This document shows, piece by piece, positions 55,898-63,126 of a stretch of 64,000 nt of DNA. The notes under the pieces are model-generated. The model saw only the letters and a list, made by a program, of their open reading frames with translations, was not told the DNA's origin and ran no database searches. The translations under genes and the position numbers were made by a program. This stretch comes from JAICSD01 sp963836665. Lineage in GTDB: Bacteria > Acidobacteriota > Vicinamibacteria > Vicinamibacterales > 2-12-FULL-66-21. The stretch is taken from assembly GCA_963836665.1 (NCBI GenBank), contig CAWIKL010000002.1, positions 1,736,001 to 1,800,000 on the forward strand. Reading direction: 5' to 3'. The first letter of the stretch is position 1; the number at the start of each line of letters is the position of its first letter.

Positions 55898-56866
55898 TCA
55901 CAGCGATGCGGGCGGATCGACGCGTGTGTAGTCGTGGAGCCGTGCCATGTCGATGGCGACGCGATCGGAGTCGGCGATGTACATGTCGGCGAAGCGGCCT
56001 CCCCAGACGACGTCACCCGCGTCGTAGCTCGTCCGCGCGTGGACGGTCTGCGCGAAGGTCTCATCGTCGGCCGTGATCAGGCAGACGATTTCCGGAGCCG
56101 CGGCCGCGAACGATTCCGGCGTCAGGCCGCGCATCGGGCTGCGGGCATCGATGGGATGCACGATAACCCAGTGGAGCGGCATGAAGATGACGGCGTCGCG
56201 CTCGAGCGTGAGCTGGTCGAACTCGCGGGCCCGCTCGCCGTCCGCGCCCTGTTCCCATCGCGCGAACGACACCACGGCATGCACGTCGGTCAAGTCGTGG
56301 TTGCGCAGGTTGACGAGGCGGAACATGAAGGCCCAGCCGCCATCGTAAGGGGCGATGAGCGCGTGGTCGCTGAAGCTGATCTTCGCGGTCGGACGCGTGA
56401 AACGCGCGAACAGCAGGCCGCTGACGATGGCGAACCCGAGAAGACCGACGAGCGCCTCGACGGCGACGAACACGTTGGCCGCCCCCGTCACCGGCACGAG
56501 CCGGCCGTAGCCGATGGTGGCGAGCGTCTGCACGCTGAAGAACACGCAGTCCTCGAAATGCGCCAGCGGCGGCGTCGCGGCGCCGGCCAGCGCGCCAGGG
56601 CCGCACAGCCAGTAGAGCGACGCAAAGAACGCGTTGGTCACGACGTATCCCAGGCACAGCAGCGCGAGCAGGCGAGGAATCGTCAGCGAGAGGAGCGTGT
56701 GGTAGACGTTGTAGGGATGGAGCGGGCCGAGCTCGTTGCGGCGGACGTTGAAGGTGCCGTCATGGTTGAGCAGGCGGAGGCGCGCCCGCTCCGCCATGCG
56801 GCCGCCGAGGCCGAGGTCCTGGCGGAGGCGGTCCTGTGGTGAGAGGTCGGCCACGAGTGGGACCAT
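55898..56866 (-). CDS. Inward-rectifier-type potassium channel (KirBac-like)
   Basis: A 322-residue two-helix K+ channel subunit, start ATG 56866. Helix 1 is about residues 63-85, the pore loop holds TLATIGYGRL with the TIGYG filter at 117-121, and helix 2 is about 131-154 ending FARFTRPT. The C-terminal half is the Kir immunoglobulin-like cytoplasmic domain: AKISFSDHALIAPYDGGWAFMFRLVNLRNHDLTDVHA, then LPLHW-like MPLHWVIVHPID and ARTSYDAGDVVWGGRFADMY. These are close to KirBac proteins. Four subunits form the channel. It lies 43 bases downstream of a conserved membrane protein gene on the same strand. Confidence 0.93.
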   Translation of the reverse strand: MVPLVADLSPQDRLRQDLGLGGRMAERARLRLLNHDGTFNVRRNELGPLHPYNVYHTLLSLTIPRLLALLCLGYVVTNAFFASLYWLCGPGALAGAATPPLAHFEDCVFFSVQTLATIGYGRLVPVTGAANVFVAVEALVGLLGFAIVSGLLFARFTRPTAKISFSDHALIAPYDGGWAFMFRLVNLRNHDLTDVHAVVSFARWEQGADGERAREFDQLTLERDAVIFMPLHWVIVHPIDARSPMRGLTPESFAAAAPEIVCLITADDETFAQTVHARTSYDAGDVVWGGRFADMYIADSDRVAIDMARLHDYTRVDPPASL

Positions 56867-56909
56867 TCTATGACGGTGGCAGACGGCGCGGCACGGCCAG
56901 TCGTTCTCG

Positions 56910-57509
56910 TCAGCGATCGTCCCGGTCGGGCTCGTCCAATTCCTGCCGCAACAGCGGCAGCCGTTTCTTGTAGCTTTCGGCGTCGCCGTAGGGGACGAAG
57001 TCTCGGTAATGCGTGTGCGGGGCGCGCACGCGTCTCGCGTGCCGAATCGGGCACCAATACTGCTCGGTGCGTCCCGCGACTTCCCGTACGTAGGCAAAGA
57101 CTCCGTTGGCGTAGCCGCAAAAGACGCAGTTGAGCTTCTCGATGACGTTGAGGTAGGGCAGGTACTGCCGGTCGATGACGACGTACGTCGAGCGCTTGAC
57201 GCGGGCGATACCATACGCGCGAAAGCAGATCGCCTGGTAGAGCGTGACCCACAGATCGAGCAGGGCGATCGGCACGGTCAGTGAGTAAATGACCGGCGCG
57301 GTCACGACGCTCAGGAGGTAGCTTTCGTGCAGGAAGCGCAGCACGCTCTGCTTGAACCGGCGAAGGGCCTCGTGGGCGCCGCGCTCGAAACGGACGCGGC
57401 CTCTCTCGATGCGGTAGCGCCAGTCGCCACGCGCTTGATTCAGCTCGCCTTCGAGTTCCCGCTCCAAGGCGGCCATCCGTTCGAGCAGGTCGTCGACGCG
57501 AGAGGACAT
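56910..57509 (-). CDS. Conserved membrane protein with cysteine pair, unknown function
   Basis: A 199-residue protein starting MSSRVDDLLERMAALERELEGELNQARGDWRYR, a charged, probably coiled-coil N-terminus. Two hydrophobic stretches follow (ESYLLSVVTAPVIYSLTVPIALLDLWVTLYQAICF), then a soluble part with LNCVFCGYANGVFAYVREVAGRTEQYWCPIRHARRV. The CVFC pair plus the later Cys/His in WCPIRH could bind zinc or iron. I remember similar unnamed proteins in Proteobacteria but no function. It is the first gene before the KirBac-type channel on the minus strand (gap 43 bases). Confidence 0.75.
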   Translation of the reverse strand: MSSRVDDLLERMAALERELEGELNQARGDWRYRIERGRVRFERGAHEALRRFKQSVLRFLHESYLLSVVTAPVIYSLTVPIALLDLWVTLYQAICFRAYGIARVKRSTYVVIDRQYLPYLNVIEKLNCVFCGYANGVFAYVREVAGRTEQYWCPIRHARRVRAPHTHYRDFVPYGDAESYKKRLPLLRQELDEPDRDDR

Positions 57510-57606
57510 GGGTGACTCCAGACTGCGGCGCAGGACTGACGGACCTAATAGTGACGTAGTCTGTCATGGTCGCGCCGCTTGGGGCCGCCGGCTGAGGGAG
57601 CCGCCA

Positions 57607-57792
57607 ATGCCTGACGAGTTCGTGGTGACCTGTCCGTTCTGCGGCGAGCCAGTGGAAATCTACGTCGAGCCCGATGTCCGGGGTAGTTTCATTCAGGATT
57701 GCGAGGTCTGCTGCAATCCCTGGCGAGTGCGCGTCTCGGGCCGCGGGAACGAGCGGATCGTCGTCGTGGCGCGCGCCGACGGCTCGGAATGA
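57607..57792 (+). CDS. CPXCG-motif cysteine-rich zinc-ribbon protein
   Basis: A 61-residue protein: MPDEFVVTCPFCGEPVEIYVEPD followed by QDCEVCCNPWRVRV. The CPFCGE and CEVCC knuckles form a small zinc ribbon and match the CPXCG family (about 60 residues, usually stand-alone). Function is unknown. It has a GGGAGCC stretch ahead of the ATG. It is the last chromosomal gene before the integrated element; the hairpin at 57827-57847 lies 34 bases beyond its stop. Confidence 0.88.
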   Translation: MPDEFVVTCPFCGEPVEIYVEPDVRGSFIQDCEVCCNPWRVRVSGRGNERIVVVARADGSE

Positions 57793-57826
57793 TTGGGGCG
57801 CGGGCGGGGGGCGCTGAAATGCGAAA

Positions 57827-57847
57827 AGGCTCAGGGACGCTGAGCCT
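57827..57847 (-). terminator. Hairpin terminator, best on the minus strand
   Basis: Arms AGGCTCAG (57827-57834) and CTGAGCCT (57840-57847) pair perfectly over 8 bp with a 5-base loop. On the minus strand the hairpin is followed by TTTT, as in a Rho-independent terminator. It lies just downstream, in that orientation, of the tRNA 3'-end match at 57858-57871, so it is probably the old terminator of that tRNA gene. It may also stop the CPXCG transcript. Confidence 0.65.
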
Positions 57848-57857
57848 CTTCACGAGA

Positions 57858-57871
57858 TGGCGGAGAGGGAG
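57858..57871 (-). other. tRNA 3'-end fragment, probable att site at the left end of the element
   Basis: On the minus strand this reads CTCCCTCTCCGCCA, the acceptor-stem 3' strand, discriminator base and CCA as found at the end of many bacterial tRNA genes, notably tRNA-Ser. Upstream on that strand the tRNA body is absent: the T-arm consensus is lost after about 14 bases and no matching 5' acceptor strand lies 70-95 bases away. The integrase starts about 120 bases further right. This is the usual picture of a duplicated attachment core. Confidence 0.6.
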
Positions 57872-57980
57872 TCCGACCATATCAATTCCGACGACATTCA
57901 TCCATGTCCATTAGTCTCGCGTTTTTAACTAGTTAAGCGTCTTTCACGAACCAGCCGATTCCGTTGACGTCCATCTGGTT

Positions 57981-57997
57981 CCCACATATTATGTGGG
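57981..57997. promoter_or_regulatory. 17-bp palindrome across the integrase start
   Basis: CCCACATATTATGTGGG is a perfect palindrome with 8-bp arms around a single T. The ATG of the integrase is at 57991-57993, inside the right arm. It could be an operator, an integrase arm-type site or an RNA hairpin masking the start. Confidence 0.5.
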
Positions 57998-59220
57998 ACG
58001 CGATGAGGGATGCCGGAAGTCCTGCCCAACGACATCCGCGGCTTGCGCTGACTTCGCGCTTCGTGCGGTCGGTCAAGCCCACCGGCCGCGCGCAGAGGTT
58101 CGCCGACGGCGGCGGCTTGTATTTGGTGGTCGGACCCGAAGGTGGCAAGCACTGGGTTCTGAGAACAGTCGCGCGAGGCAGGCGCGTCGACATTGGTTTA
58201 GGCGCCGTGTCGCTCGTGACGCTGGCGGACGCCCGTGAAGCCGCGATGCGGTTCCGCAGAGTCGCGCGCGCCGGCGGAGATCCGCTCGCGGAGCGGCGAG
58301 CGGCGCATCGCCGCATTCCAACATTCAAAGAAGCGGCAGTGGCGCTGCACGCGACGCTCGCGCCGGGTTTCAGGAATGCGAAACACTCCGCACAGTGGTT
58401 GTCGTCGCTCGGGTACGTGTTCGACGCGATCGGAACGAAGCGGGTCGACGCGGTCGCATCGGCAGACATTCTGGAGCTGCTCAATCCGCACTGGCTGGCT
58501 CGGCCAGAAACCTCCCGCCGCGTCCTTCAGCGCACGGCGGCGATCTTCAACTGGGCGATCGCGAAAGGGTTCGTCAGCGCGAACAACCCGACCACGGGCG
58601 TGAAGAAGGTGCTCCCGAAGCACCGCGACGCTGTAAAGCATCATCGTGCGCTGCCGTACCGCGACCTCCCAGCCTTCGTCAAGGCGCTCGACGCGGACAC
58701 GGGGTTGCCGCAGGCGAGGCTGGCGTTCGAGTTCGCGATCCTCACGGTCGGGCGAACGTCGCAGGTGCTGAACACGACCTGGAATGAGATCGACGTCGCC
58801 GCAAAGACGTGGAACGTCCCGGCGGGCAGGATGAAGATCGCGAGAGAACACCGCGTCCCGCTCTCCGGGCGCTGCATCGCGATCCTTGAGGCCGCGAAGC
58901 GAATTGGCGATGGCAGTCGGTACGTGTTCCCTGGTCGCCGACGCACCGAGCCGCTCTGCAACGCCACGTTCGACAACATGGCTGAGCGGATGGGCCGCAA
59001 GGACGTGCTGACGCCGCATGGAATGCGGAGCAGCTTCAGAGACTGGTGCGAGGAAACGACGCACTTCTCCCGCGCCGTCATCGAGGCGTCGATGGCCCAC
59101 ACCCTCGGCACAAAGGTAGAGGTCGCGTACCTACGCTCCGATCTGATCGACAAACGCCGTGAGCTAATGGCCGCGTGGGCCGACTTCGTCTCGCCAGGCG
59201 CGGCTGGGCCGGCGGCATGA
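57991..59220 (+). CDS. int: P4-type tyrosine site-specific integrase
   Basis: A 409-residue tyrosine recombinase. I use ATG 57991 because the upstream in-frame TTG 57964 is weak; the homologous region begins soon after. Residues 18-100 form the arm-binding DUF4102-type domain (RFADGGGLYLVVGPEGGKHWVLRTV, GLGAVSLVTLADAREAA). A core-binding helical domain follows (about 110-205). The catalytic residues are Arg 255 (TVGRTSQ), Lys 282 (RMKIAREH), His 343 and Arg 346 (HGMRSSFRDW), His 370 and Tyr 380 (KVEVAYLRSD). The protein ends RELMAAWADFV as in P4 integrases. Its stop overlaps the next start by four bases. It would catalyse integration at, and excision from, a tRNA gene. Confidence 0.95.
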   Translation: MWDAMRDAGSPAQRHPRLALTSRFVRSVKPTGRAQRFADGGGLYLVVGPEGGKHWVLRTVARGRRVDIGLGAVSLVTLADAREAAMRFRRVARAGGDPLAERRAAHRRIPTFKEAAVALHATLAPGFRNAKHSAQWLSSLGYVFDAIGTKRVDAVASADILELLNPHWLARPETSRRVLQRTAAIFNWAIAKGFVSANNPTTGVKKVLPKHRDAVKHHRALPYRDLPAFVKALDADTGLPQARLAFEFAILTVGRTSQVLNTTWNEIDVAAKTWNVPAGRMKIAREHRVPLSGRCIAILEAAKRIGDGSRYVFPGRRRTEPLCNATFDNMAERMGRKDVLTPHGMRSSFRDWCEETTHFSRAVIEASMAHTLGTKVEVAYLRSDLIDKRRELMAAWADFVSPGAAGPAA

Positions 59221-60074
59221 AGCCGCATCCTGTGCCCCTCGACGAGCGGGTGCTCGGCCCGAACCCGTTCCCGAAAGAGGACGCGCGCCATGCCCGCTGG
59301 CGCGACGCCTGTCGGAGCGCCGCCGAGGAGGAGGCTGACGTGCTGACCACGGCGCTGCGGCGGCTCGAAGCGTGTCCGGAGAGCCAGCTCTCCATCGAGC
59401 TGGTAAACGGCATCGCCGGCGCGTTCGACGTACGGGCGCGCTACATGGTCGCGCTGATGGTGCTGTCCTACGATGACATCGCGCCGTTCGAGCAGGCCCT
59501 CCCGCGCCTCACCGAGGCCGTCGCCGCGCTGGCGTGCGAGTTGTGCCCGTCGTTTCTCCAGAAGGACGCGTTTGTCGGCCAAGTGCGGATCCGACTCGCA
59601 TCCCGTGTGGCCCACTGGCAGCAGCAGGCGCTGAAGCTGGCTCGCGAGAGCACGAAGGCCGTCGACGCCGCGCTGGCCCACGCGGCAGACCGCGCCGAGA
59701 TCCTCTGCGGTAGCTGGCCGGAGCTGACGATCCAGTTCACCAGCGACCACCGCGTCCAGGTCACCGTGCCCGGCGGCAGCTACATCGAGAACTACGCCGA
59801 GATGGGGTTCGAGGACCGCAAGACGAAGAACCCGAATGTCGCCTGGACGATGCTCCGGACGATCGCGGAGGGGAGCGGCCGCATCAGCACGCCGCCGCGC
59901 GGTATCCCGTGGTCGAAGGTCGAGAAGCGCGTGCAGGAGATCCGCCGCACGCTCCGGACGTACTTCGAGCAGCGGAAGATCGTCGTCCCCACCGGTGACC
60001 CCCTGCCCTTCGTGACGGATCAGGGTTATGTCGCCGCGTTCCGCCTCGGTGTCGGTCTCTCGTACAAGAAGTAG
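59217..60074 (+). CDS. Element-encoded protein with C-terminal winged-helix-like region, unknown function
   Basis: A 285-residue protein starting at ATG 59217, within the integrase stop. The N-terminal two-thirds are helical and rich in Ala/Glu (ARWRDACRSAAEEEADVLTTALRRLEA, LTEAVAALACELCPSFLQKDAFVGQVRIRLASRVAHWQQQALKLARESTKAVDAAL). The C-terminal part (RKTKNPNVAWTMLRTIAEGSGRIS, WSKVEKRVQEIRRTLRTYF, GDPLPFVTDQGYVAAFRLGVGLSYKK) looks like a winged helix of the kind seen in element- and phage-encoded DNA-binding proteins. I do not know a named function. Coupled translation with the integrase suggests a directionality or replication role. Confidence 0.75.
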   Translation: MKPHPVPLDERVLGPNPFPKEDARHARWRDACRSAAEEEADVLTTALRRLEACPESQLSIELVNGIAGAFDVRARYMVALMVLSYDDIAPFEQALPRLTEAVAALACELCPSFLQKDAFVGQVRIRLASRVAHWQQQALKLARESTKAVDAALAHAADRAEILCGSWPELTIQFTSDHRVQVTVPGGSYIENYAEMGFEDRKTKNPNVAWTMLRTIAEGSGRISTPPRGIPWSKVEKRVQEIRRTLRTYFEQRKIVVPTGDPLPFVTDQGYVAAFRLGVGLSYKK

Positions 60075-60129
60075 CTCCGGACGAACGCATCCTCGGTTCC
60101 GAAAGAAACTTGACGGAGCCCGTCGGCCC

Positions 60130-60157
60130 TTGCCGGTCAATGTCTTCCGCCGATAAT
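60130..60157 (+). promoter_or_regulatory. Promoter upstream of the AlpA-type gene
   Basis: TTGCCG (60130-60135) and GATAAT (60152-60157) are separated by 16 bases, 46 bases before the ATG at 60204. The surrounding stretch 60150-60190 is AT-rich (AATTCGTCGAAAAATTGAG, GATCGAAATTTCG), unlike the flanking genes. Confidence 0.5.
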
Positions 60158-60190
60158 TCGTCGAAAAATTGAGGCGCCGATCGAAATTTC

Positions 60191-60203
60191 GCCCCATAGG
60201 GGC
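60191..60203 (+). promoter_or_regulatory. Small hairpin enclosing the ribosome site of the AlpA-type gene
   Basis: GCCCC (60191-60195) and GGGGC (60199-60203) pair perfectly with an ATA loop, and the ATG follows directly at 60204. The right arm contains AGGGG, the only ribosome-site candidate, so folding would hide it. The loop of three bases is tight; the hairpin could still limit translation of the regulator. Confidence 0.45.
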
Positions 60204-60524
60204 ATGAACAAGAAACCCTTTTCCGATCCGGAGCCGCCGGCGCAGCCGGCGCTCTCGTCCCATCCCAGCGCGGATCACTTCACGATCGTGCGCCGCAAAC
60301 AAGTCGAGGCCCAGATGGGTCCCCGACGGTCCACTCTCTACAACCGGATCCAGAAGGGCCTGATGACCCGGCCCGTGAGCCTTGGCGGTCGTATCGTCGG
60401 CTGGCCCCAGAGCGAGATCGTCGCGCTGAACAGGGCGCGGATCAGCGGCTGGTCGGACGATCAGATCCGCGCGCTCGTCGTCGAGCTGGAAGCCGCGCGC
60501 GGCACTTTCACGGGGGTGCTGTGA
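60204..60524 (+). CDS. AlpA-family DNA-binding regulator
   Basis: A 106-residue protein with an extended N-terminus and a MerR-like AlpA domain: FTIVRRKQVEAQMGPRRSTLYNRIQKGLMTRPVSLGGRIVGWPQSEIVALNRARISGWSDDQIRALV. AlpA of prophage CP4-57 activates its element's excision (established), and AlpA genes sit beside P4-type integrases in many elements. It has its own AT-rich promoter region and a hairpin over the ribosome site. Its stop overlaps the ATG of the coiled-coil gene by one base (TGATG). Confidence 0.93.
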   Translation: MNKKPFSDPEPPAQPALSSHPSADHFTIVRRKQVEAQMGPRRSTLYNRIQKGLMTRPVSLGGRIVGWPQSEIVALNRARISGWSDDQIRALVVELEAARGTFTGVL

Positions 60525-60886
60525 TGCTGAACGAGCACATCCTCGTCGACGGCTCCGACACGGTGCGCGCGACGCCGGACGCGTCCGCGAACGCACCGGG
60601 GATGCCGACCGCCAATGACCTCTTCGACCGACCCGCCGCCCCGTCTCCTTGGCTGCCATCACAGCCCGCCGTCGAGATGGCCCTGGCGATCCTGCCTGTG
60701 ATCACGGACGCGCTCGCCGCGGACGTCATCACGGAGCTGGCGACCACCGTCGTCGACCTGCGCGAGGAGCTTGATGCCGTCCGCACCGAGGTCTCCGTCT
60801 TGCTCCAAATGATGCACGACTCCGGATCGGAGATCGCCAAACTTCGTACGCGCGTCCATGAGCTGACCCAGCGGAGGTCGGCATGA
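60524..60886 (+). CDS. Small element protein with predicted coiled coil, unknown function
   Basis: A 120-residue protein. The first half is polar and Pro/Ala-rich (MPTANDLFDRPAAPSPWLPSQPAVEMALAIL); the second half is a long helix with heptads: VITELATTVVDLREELDAVRTEVSVLLQMMHDSGSEIAKLRTRVHELTQRR. It probably oligomerises. No family is recognised. It lies between AlpA and the ATPase with overlaps on both sides (1 base and 4 bases), so all three are co-translated; an accessory role for the ATPase or regulator is a guess from position only. Confidence 0.7.
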   Translation: MLNEHILVDGSDTVRATPDASANAPGMPTANDLFDRPAAPSPWLPSQPAVEMALAILPVITDALAADVITELATTVVDLREELDAVRTEVSVLLQMMHDSGSEIAKLRTRVHELTQRRSA

Positions 60887-62556
60887 TCCCGCCTCGCGAT
60901 CGTACCGGCGAGCGAGCTGGGATCCGTGCACTGATCGACGCGCGTGCCGGTCGGCGCGCTGAGGCCAGTGGCACAGACGCGCCGTTTGGCAACAACGGCA
61001 CCGCCACTGCGGCGACCGGCGCCCTGGACGCGACCAACACCACCATCACGACGGCAGGCAACGCCAAGATCGGCGGCAACGGCGCCGCGACGACCACCAC
61101 CTGGGTCGGCAAGAAGGCGCAGAACGTCGCCGCCGCAACCTGCAAGCAGGGGGCTTCACAGGCGACCAGGATCGTCGACCTCGCGCAGGCAGCGGGCGTG
61201 GAGTTGTGGCACACCGGGACGGGCGAGGCGTACATCAGCATCCCCGCCGACATTCACGTCGAGCACCATCGTCTGGAAGGGAAGGCCGTTCGCGGTTGGT
61301 TGGCACGTCTGCACCACTGTGAGACCGGCCGCCCGCCCGGGGGGCAGGCCATTAAGGACGCGTTGAGCACTCTCAGCGGCATCGCGTGTTACGACGGTGC
61401 CCAGCATGACGTGCACGTTCGCGTCGCGGCGCACGGTGACGCGGTCTACCTCGACGTGGGCGACCCGCTGTGGCGGGCCATTGAGATTACCGCCGACGGC
61501 TGGAGCATCGTCGCGAGGCCGCCGCTGCGCTTCCGAAGGGGGATCACTATCCAGACGCTGCCGATACCCGAGCCTGGCGGGCGACTCGACGCGCTCCGCG
61601 ACATCGTACACGTCGGGAGCGAGGATGACTGGCGGCTCATCGTGGCGTGGCTGGTAGGCAGTCTGCAGCCGCGAGGCCCCTATCCGCTACTCGCCGTTGA
61701 CGGTGAACAGGGCGCCGGCAAGTCCACTGGCGCGCGACTGGTGCGTCGGATGATCGACCCGTCGTCCGCGGACCTGCGCGCTGAGCCGCGCGAGATCCGC
61801 GACCTGATGGTCGCGGCGTCGGGCGGGTGGATCATCGCCTTCGACAATGTGAGTCACTTACCGCCCTGGTTGTCCGATGCGTTGTGCCGCATTTCCACCG
61901 GCGGAGCATTATCGACGCGGATGCTCTACACGGACGGGGACGAGTACATCATCGAGGCGGTTCGCCCCAGCCTGATCACCGGCATCGCGCAGGTCGTGGT
62001 CCGCGGAGATCTGCAGGACCGCAGCATCTCGCTGACGCTGCCAGCCGTCTCCGATGACAAACGCCGTACGGAAGTGGAACTGTGGCGGGAGTACGAACGG
62101 ATACACCCAACGGCCTTGGGGGCGCTCCTTGACGCAGTTGCCTGCGCGCTGCGACGGCGGGAAGACATTCGTGTTCCTCAACTGCCCCGCATGGCGGACT
62201 TCGGCATCTGGATCACAGCGGCTGAACCTGCATTGGGATACCAGGAGGGCGCAATGCTCGCGGCCTACACCAGAAACGGACAGGAGGCCATCGAGCAAGC
62301 ACTGGAGGGCGATCCCGTCGCCGTGGCGATCCGCGCGTTGTCAATGCCCTATGAGGGCTCCGCCGCGGAGCTGTTGTCACGGATCACTCCGCCGGCGCGC
62401 CCGAAGGGCTGGCCGGAGTCGCCCCGTGGGCTTTCCGGCGCCTTGCGGCGGCTCGCCCCCCAGTTGCGGCGAGTGGGCATCAACGTCACGTTCCCGAAGC
62501 GTCAAGCCGAGCGGCGCCGTATCGTCATCAGCGAGGCGGGGGTGGAACCGTCATGA
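60883..62556 (+). CDS. Replication-type P-loop ATPase (primase/helicase-like) of an integrative element
   Basis: A 557-residue protein. The N-terminal 95 residues contain a Thr/Ala/Gly/Asn-rich low-complexity stretch (about 35-75). A conserved small domain follows (VELWHTGTGEAYISIPADIHVEHHRL, VRGWLARLHH, DALSTLSGIACYDGAQHDVHVRVA). The ATPase core has Walker A DGEQGAGKST (273-282), then EPREIRDLMVAASGGWIIAFDNVSHLPPWLSDALCRISTGGALSTRMLYTDGDE, in which IIAFDN is Walker B. I know very similar proteins in integrative elements of Actinobacteria and Proteobacteria, annotated only as ATP-binding or primase-like; helicase loading or replication of the excised element is inferred. It overlaps the coiled-coil gene by four bases. 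Confidence 0.88.
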   Translation: MIPPRDRTGERAGIRALIDARAGRRAEASGTDAPFGNNGTATAATGALDATNTTITTAGNAKIGGNGAATTTTWVGKKAQNVAAATCKQGASQATRIVDLAQAAGVELWHTGTGEAYISIPADIHVEHHRLEGKAVRGWLARLHHCETGRPPGGQAIKDALSTLSGIACYDGAQHDVHVRVAAHGDAVYLDVGDPLWRAIEITADGWSIVARPPLRFRRGITIQTLPIPEPGGRLDALRDIVHVGSEDDWRLIVAWLVGSLQPRGPYPLLAVDGEQGAGKSTGARLVRRMIDPSSADLRAEPREIRDLMVAASGGWIIAFDNVSHLPPWLSDALCRISTGGALSTRMLYTDGDEYIIEAVRPSLITGIAQVVVRGDLQDRSISLTLPAVSDDKRRTEVELWREYERIHPTALGALLDAVACALRRREDIRVPQLPRMADFGIWITAAEPALGYQEGAMLAAYTRNGQEAIEQALEGDPVAVAIRALSMPYEGSAAELLSRITPPARPKGWPESPRGLSGALRRLAPQLRRVGINVTFPKRQAERRRIVISEAGVEPS

Positions 62557-63126
62557 CTGTCACGACCGTCACTACCAGTCGCCAGGTAGGGGCAGGACGG
62601 TGAGGATCGCGACGCTTGCGGCGCCGGCGCGGCGTCGTTGTCGGCGCCGTGGACCACCTGGCTGGCCGCGATGATGCTCGGCTACGCTCACGACCGTCAT
62701 TTTCTCGGCTGACGTCAGCGTGCGGACAACAGTTGATCCGTGTCCTGCCGTTCGTCTACTGGCGGCGCGAACGTCACGATGCCGTCAGCCGTCGCCGTGC
62801 ACACCGGTAGCCGTGACGGACAATTTCGCCGTGAAGCGCGCGCCGGCGCGCGCGTCGAACGGCAGGATCACGAGGTCGTTCACACGGCGCTCGTTGCCCA
62901 CCGTCATCACGGGGCCGCGCAGCAGCAGCCGTCTTGGCGGTGGATGACGGTATGACGGTGGTGACGGTCGTGCCCCGCCAAGAGATCGAGGATGTGACAG
63001 CCGCGCCGCACCGTGCCTGGTGGCATAAATAGCGGCGTGACACGCTGACTAATTTAGCGCGCGCGAGTCTTACACACTGACGCCGCAACGACGTATTTCA
63101 CCATCGAATAGAGCCTGGAGCCACCT
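62557..63126. other. Non-coding stretch of the element with repeats; no convincing gene
   Basis: About 570 bases between the ATPase gene and the next gene. A 16-codon frame overlaps the ATPase stop (ATG 62553, stop 62603), too short to claim as a gene. Other frames here are short and without codon character. What stands out is the exact 11-mer listed separately, plus shorter GACGGT repeats near 62945-62970. The last 130 bases are less GC-rich and may hold the promoter of the gene at 63127. Confidence 0.6.
62561..62972. repeat. Three exact copies of the 11-mer CACGACCGTCA
   Basis: Direct copies lie at 62561-62571 and 62689-62699 and an inverted copy at 62962-62972 (TGACGGTCGTG). Partial units (TGACGGT, ATGACGGT, GTGACGG) cluster around 62944-62970 beside the third copy. 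Placed next to a replication ATPase gene, they may be iterons or regulator sites. Confidence 0.55.

Noticed and set aside
57870..57960. A complete tRNA gene at the att site
   Set aside because: Only the last 14 or so bases of the acceptor end match. No cloverleaf can be built: the 5' acceptor strand, anticodon arm and a good T-arm are absent on the minus strand.
58641..60662. A 673-codon open frame on the minus strand through the integrase and its neighbour
   Set aside because: It runs antisense to the integrase, the wHTH-like gene and AlpA, which have clear motifs; its translation is Arg/Ala-rich without domains. High GC makes long empty antisense frames common.
62553..62603. A 16-residue peptide gene overlapping the ATPase stop
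   Set aside because: The ATGA overlap fits the element's style, but 16 codons with a repetitive Thr/Val sequence made from the 11-mer repeat is more likely chance.
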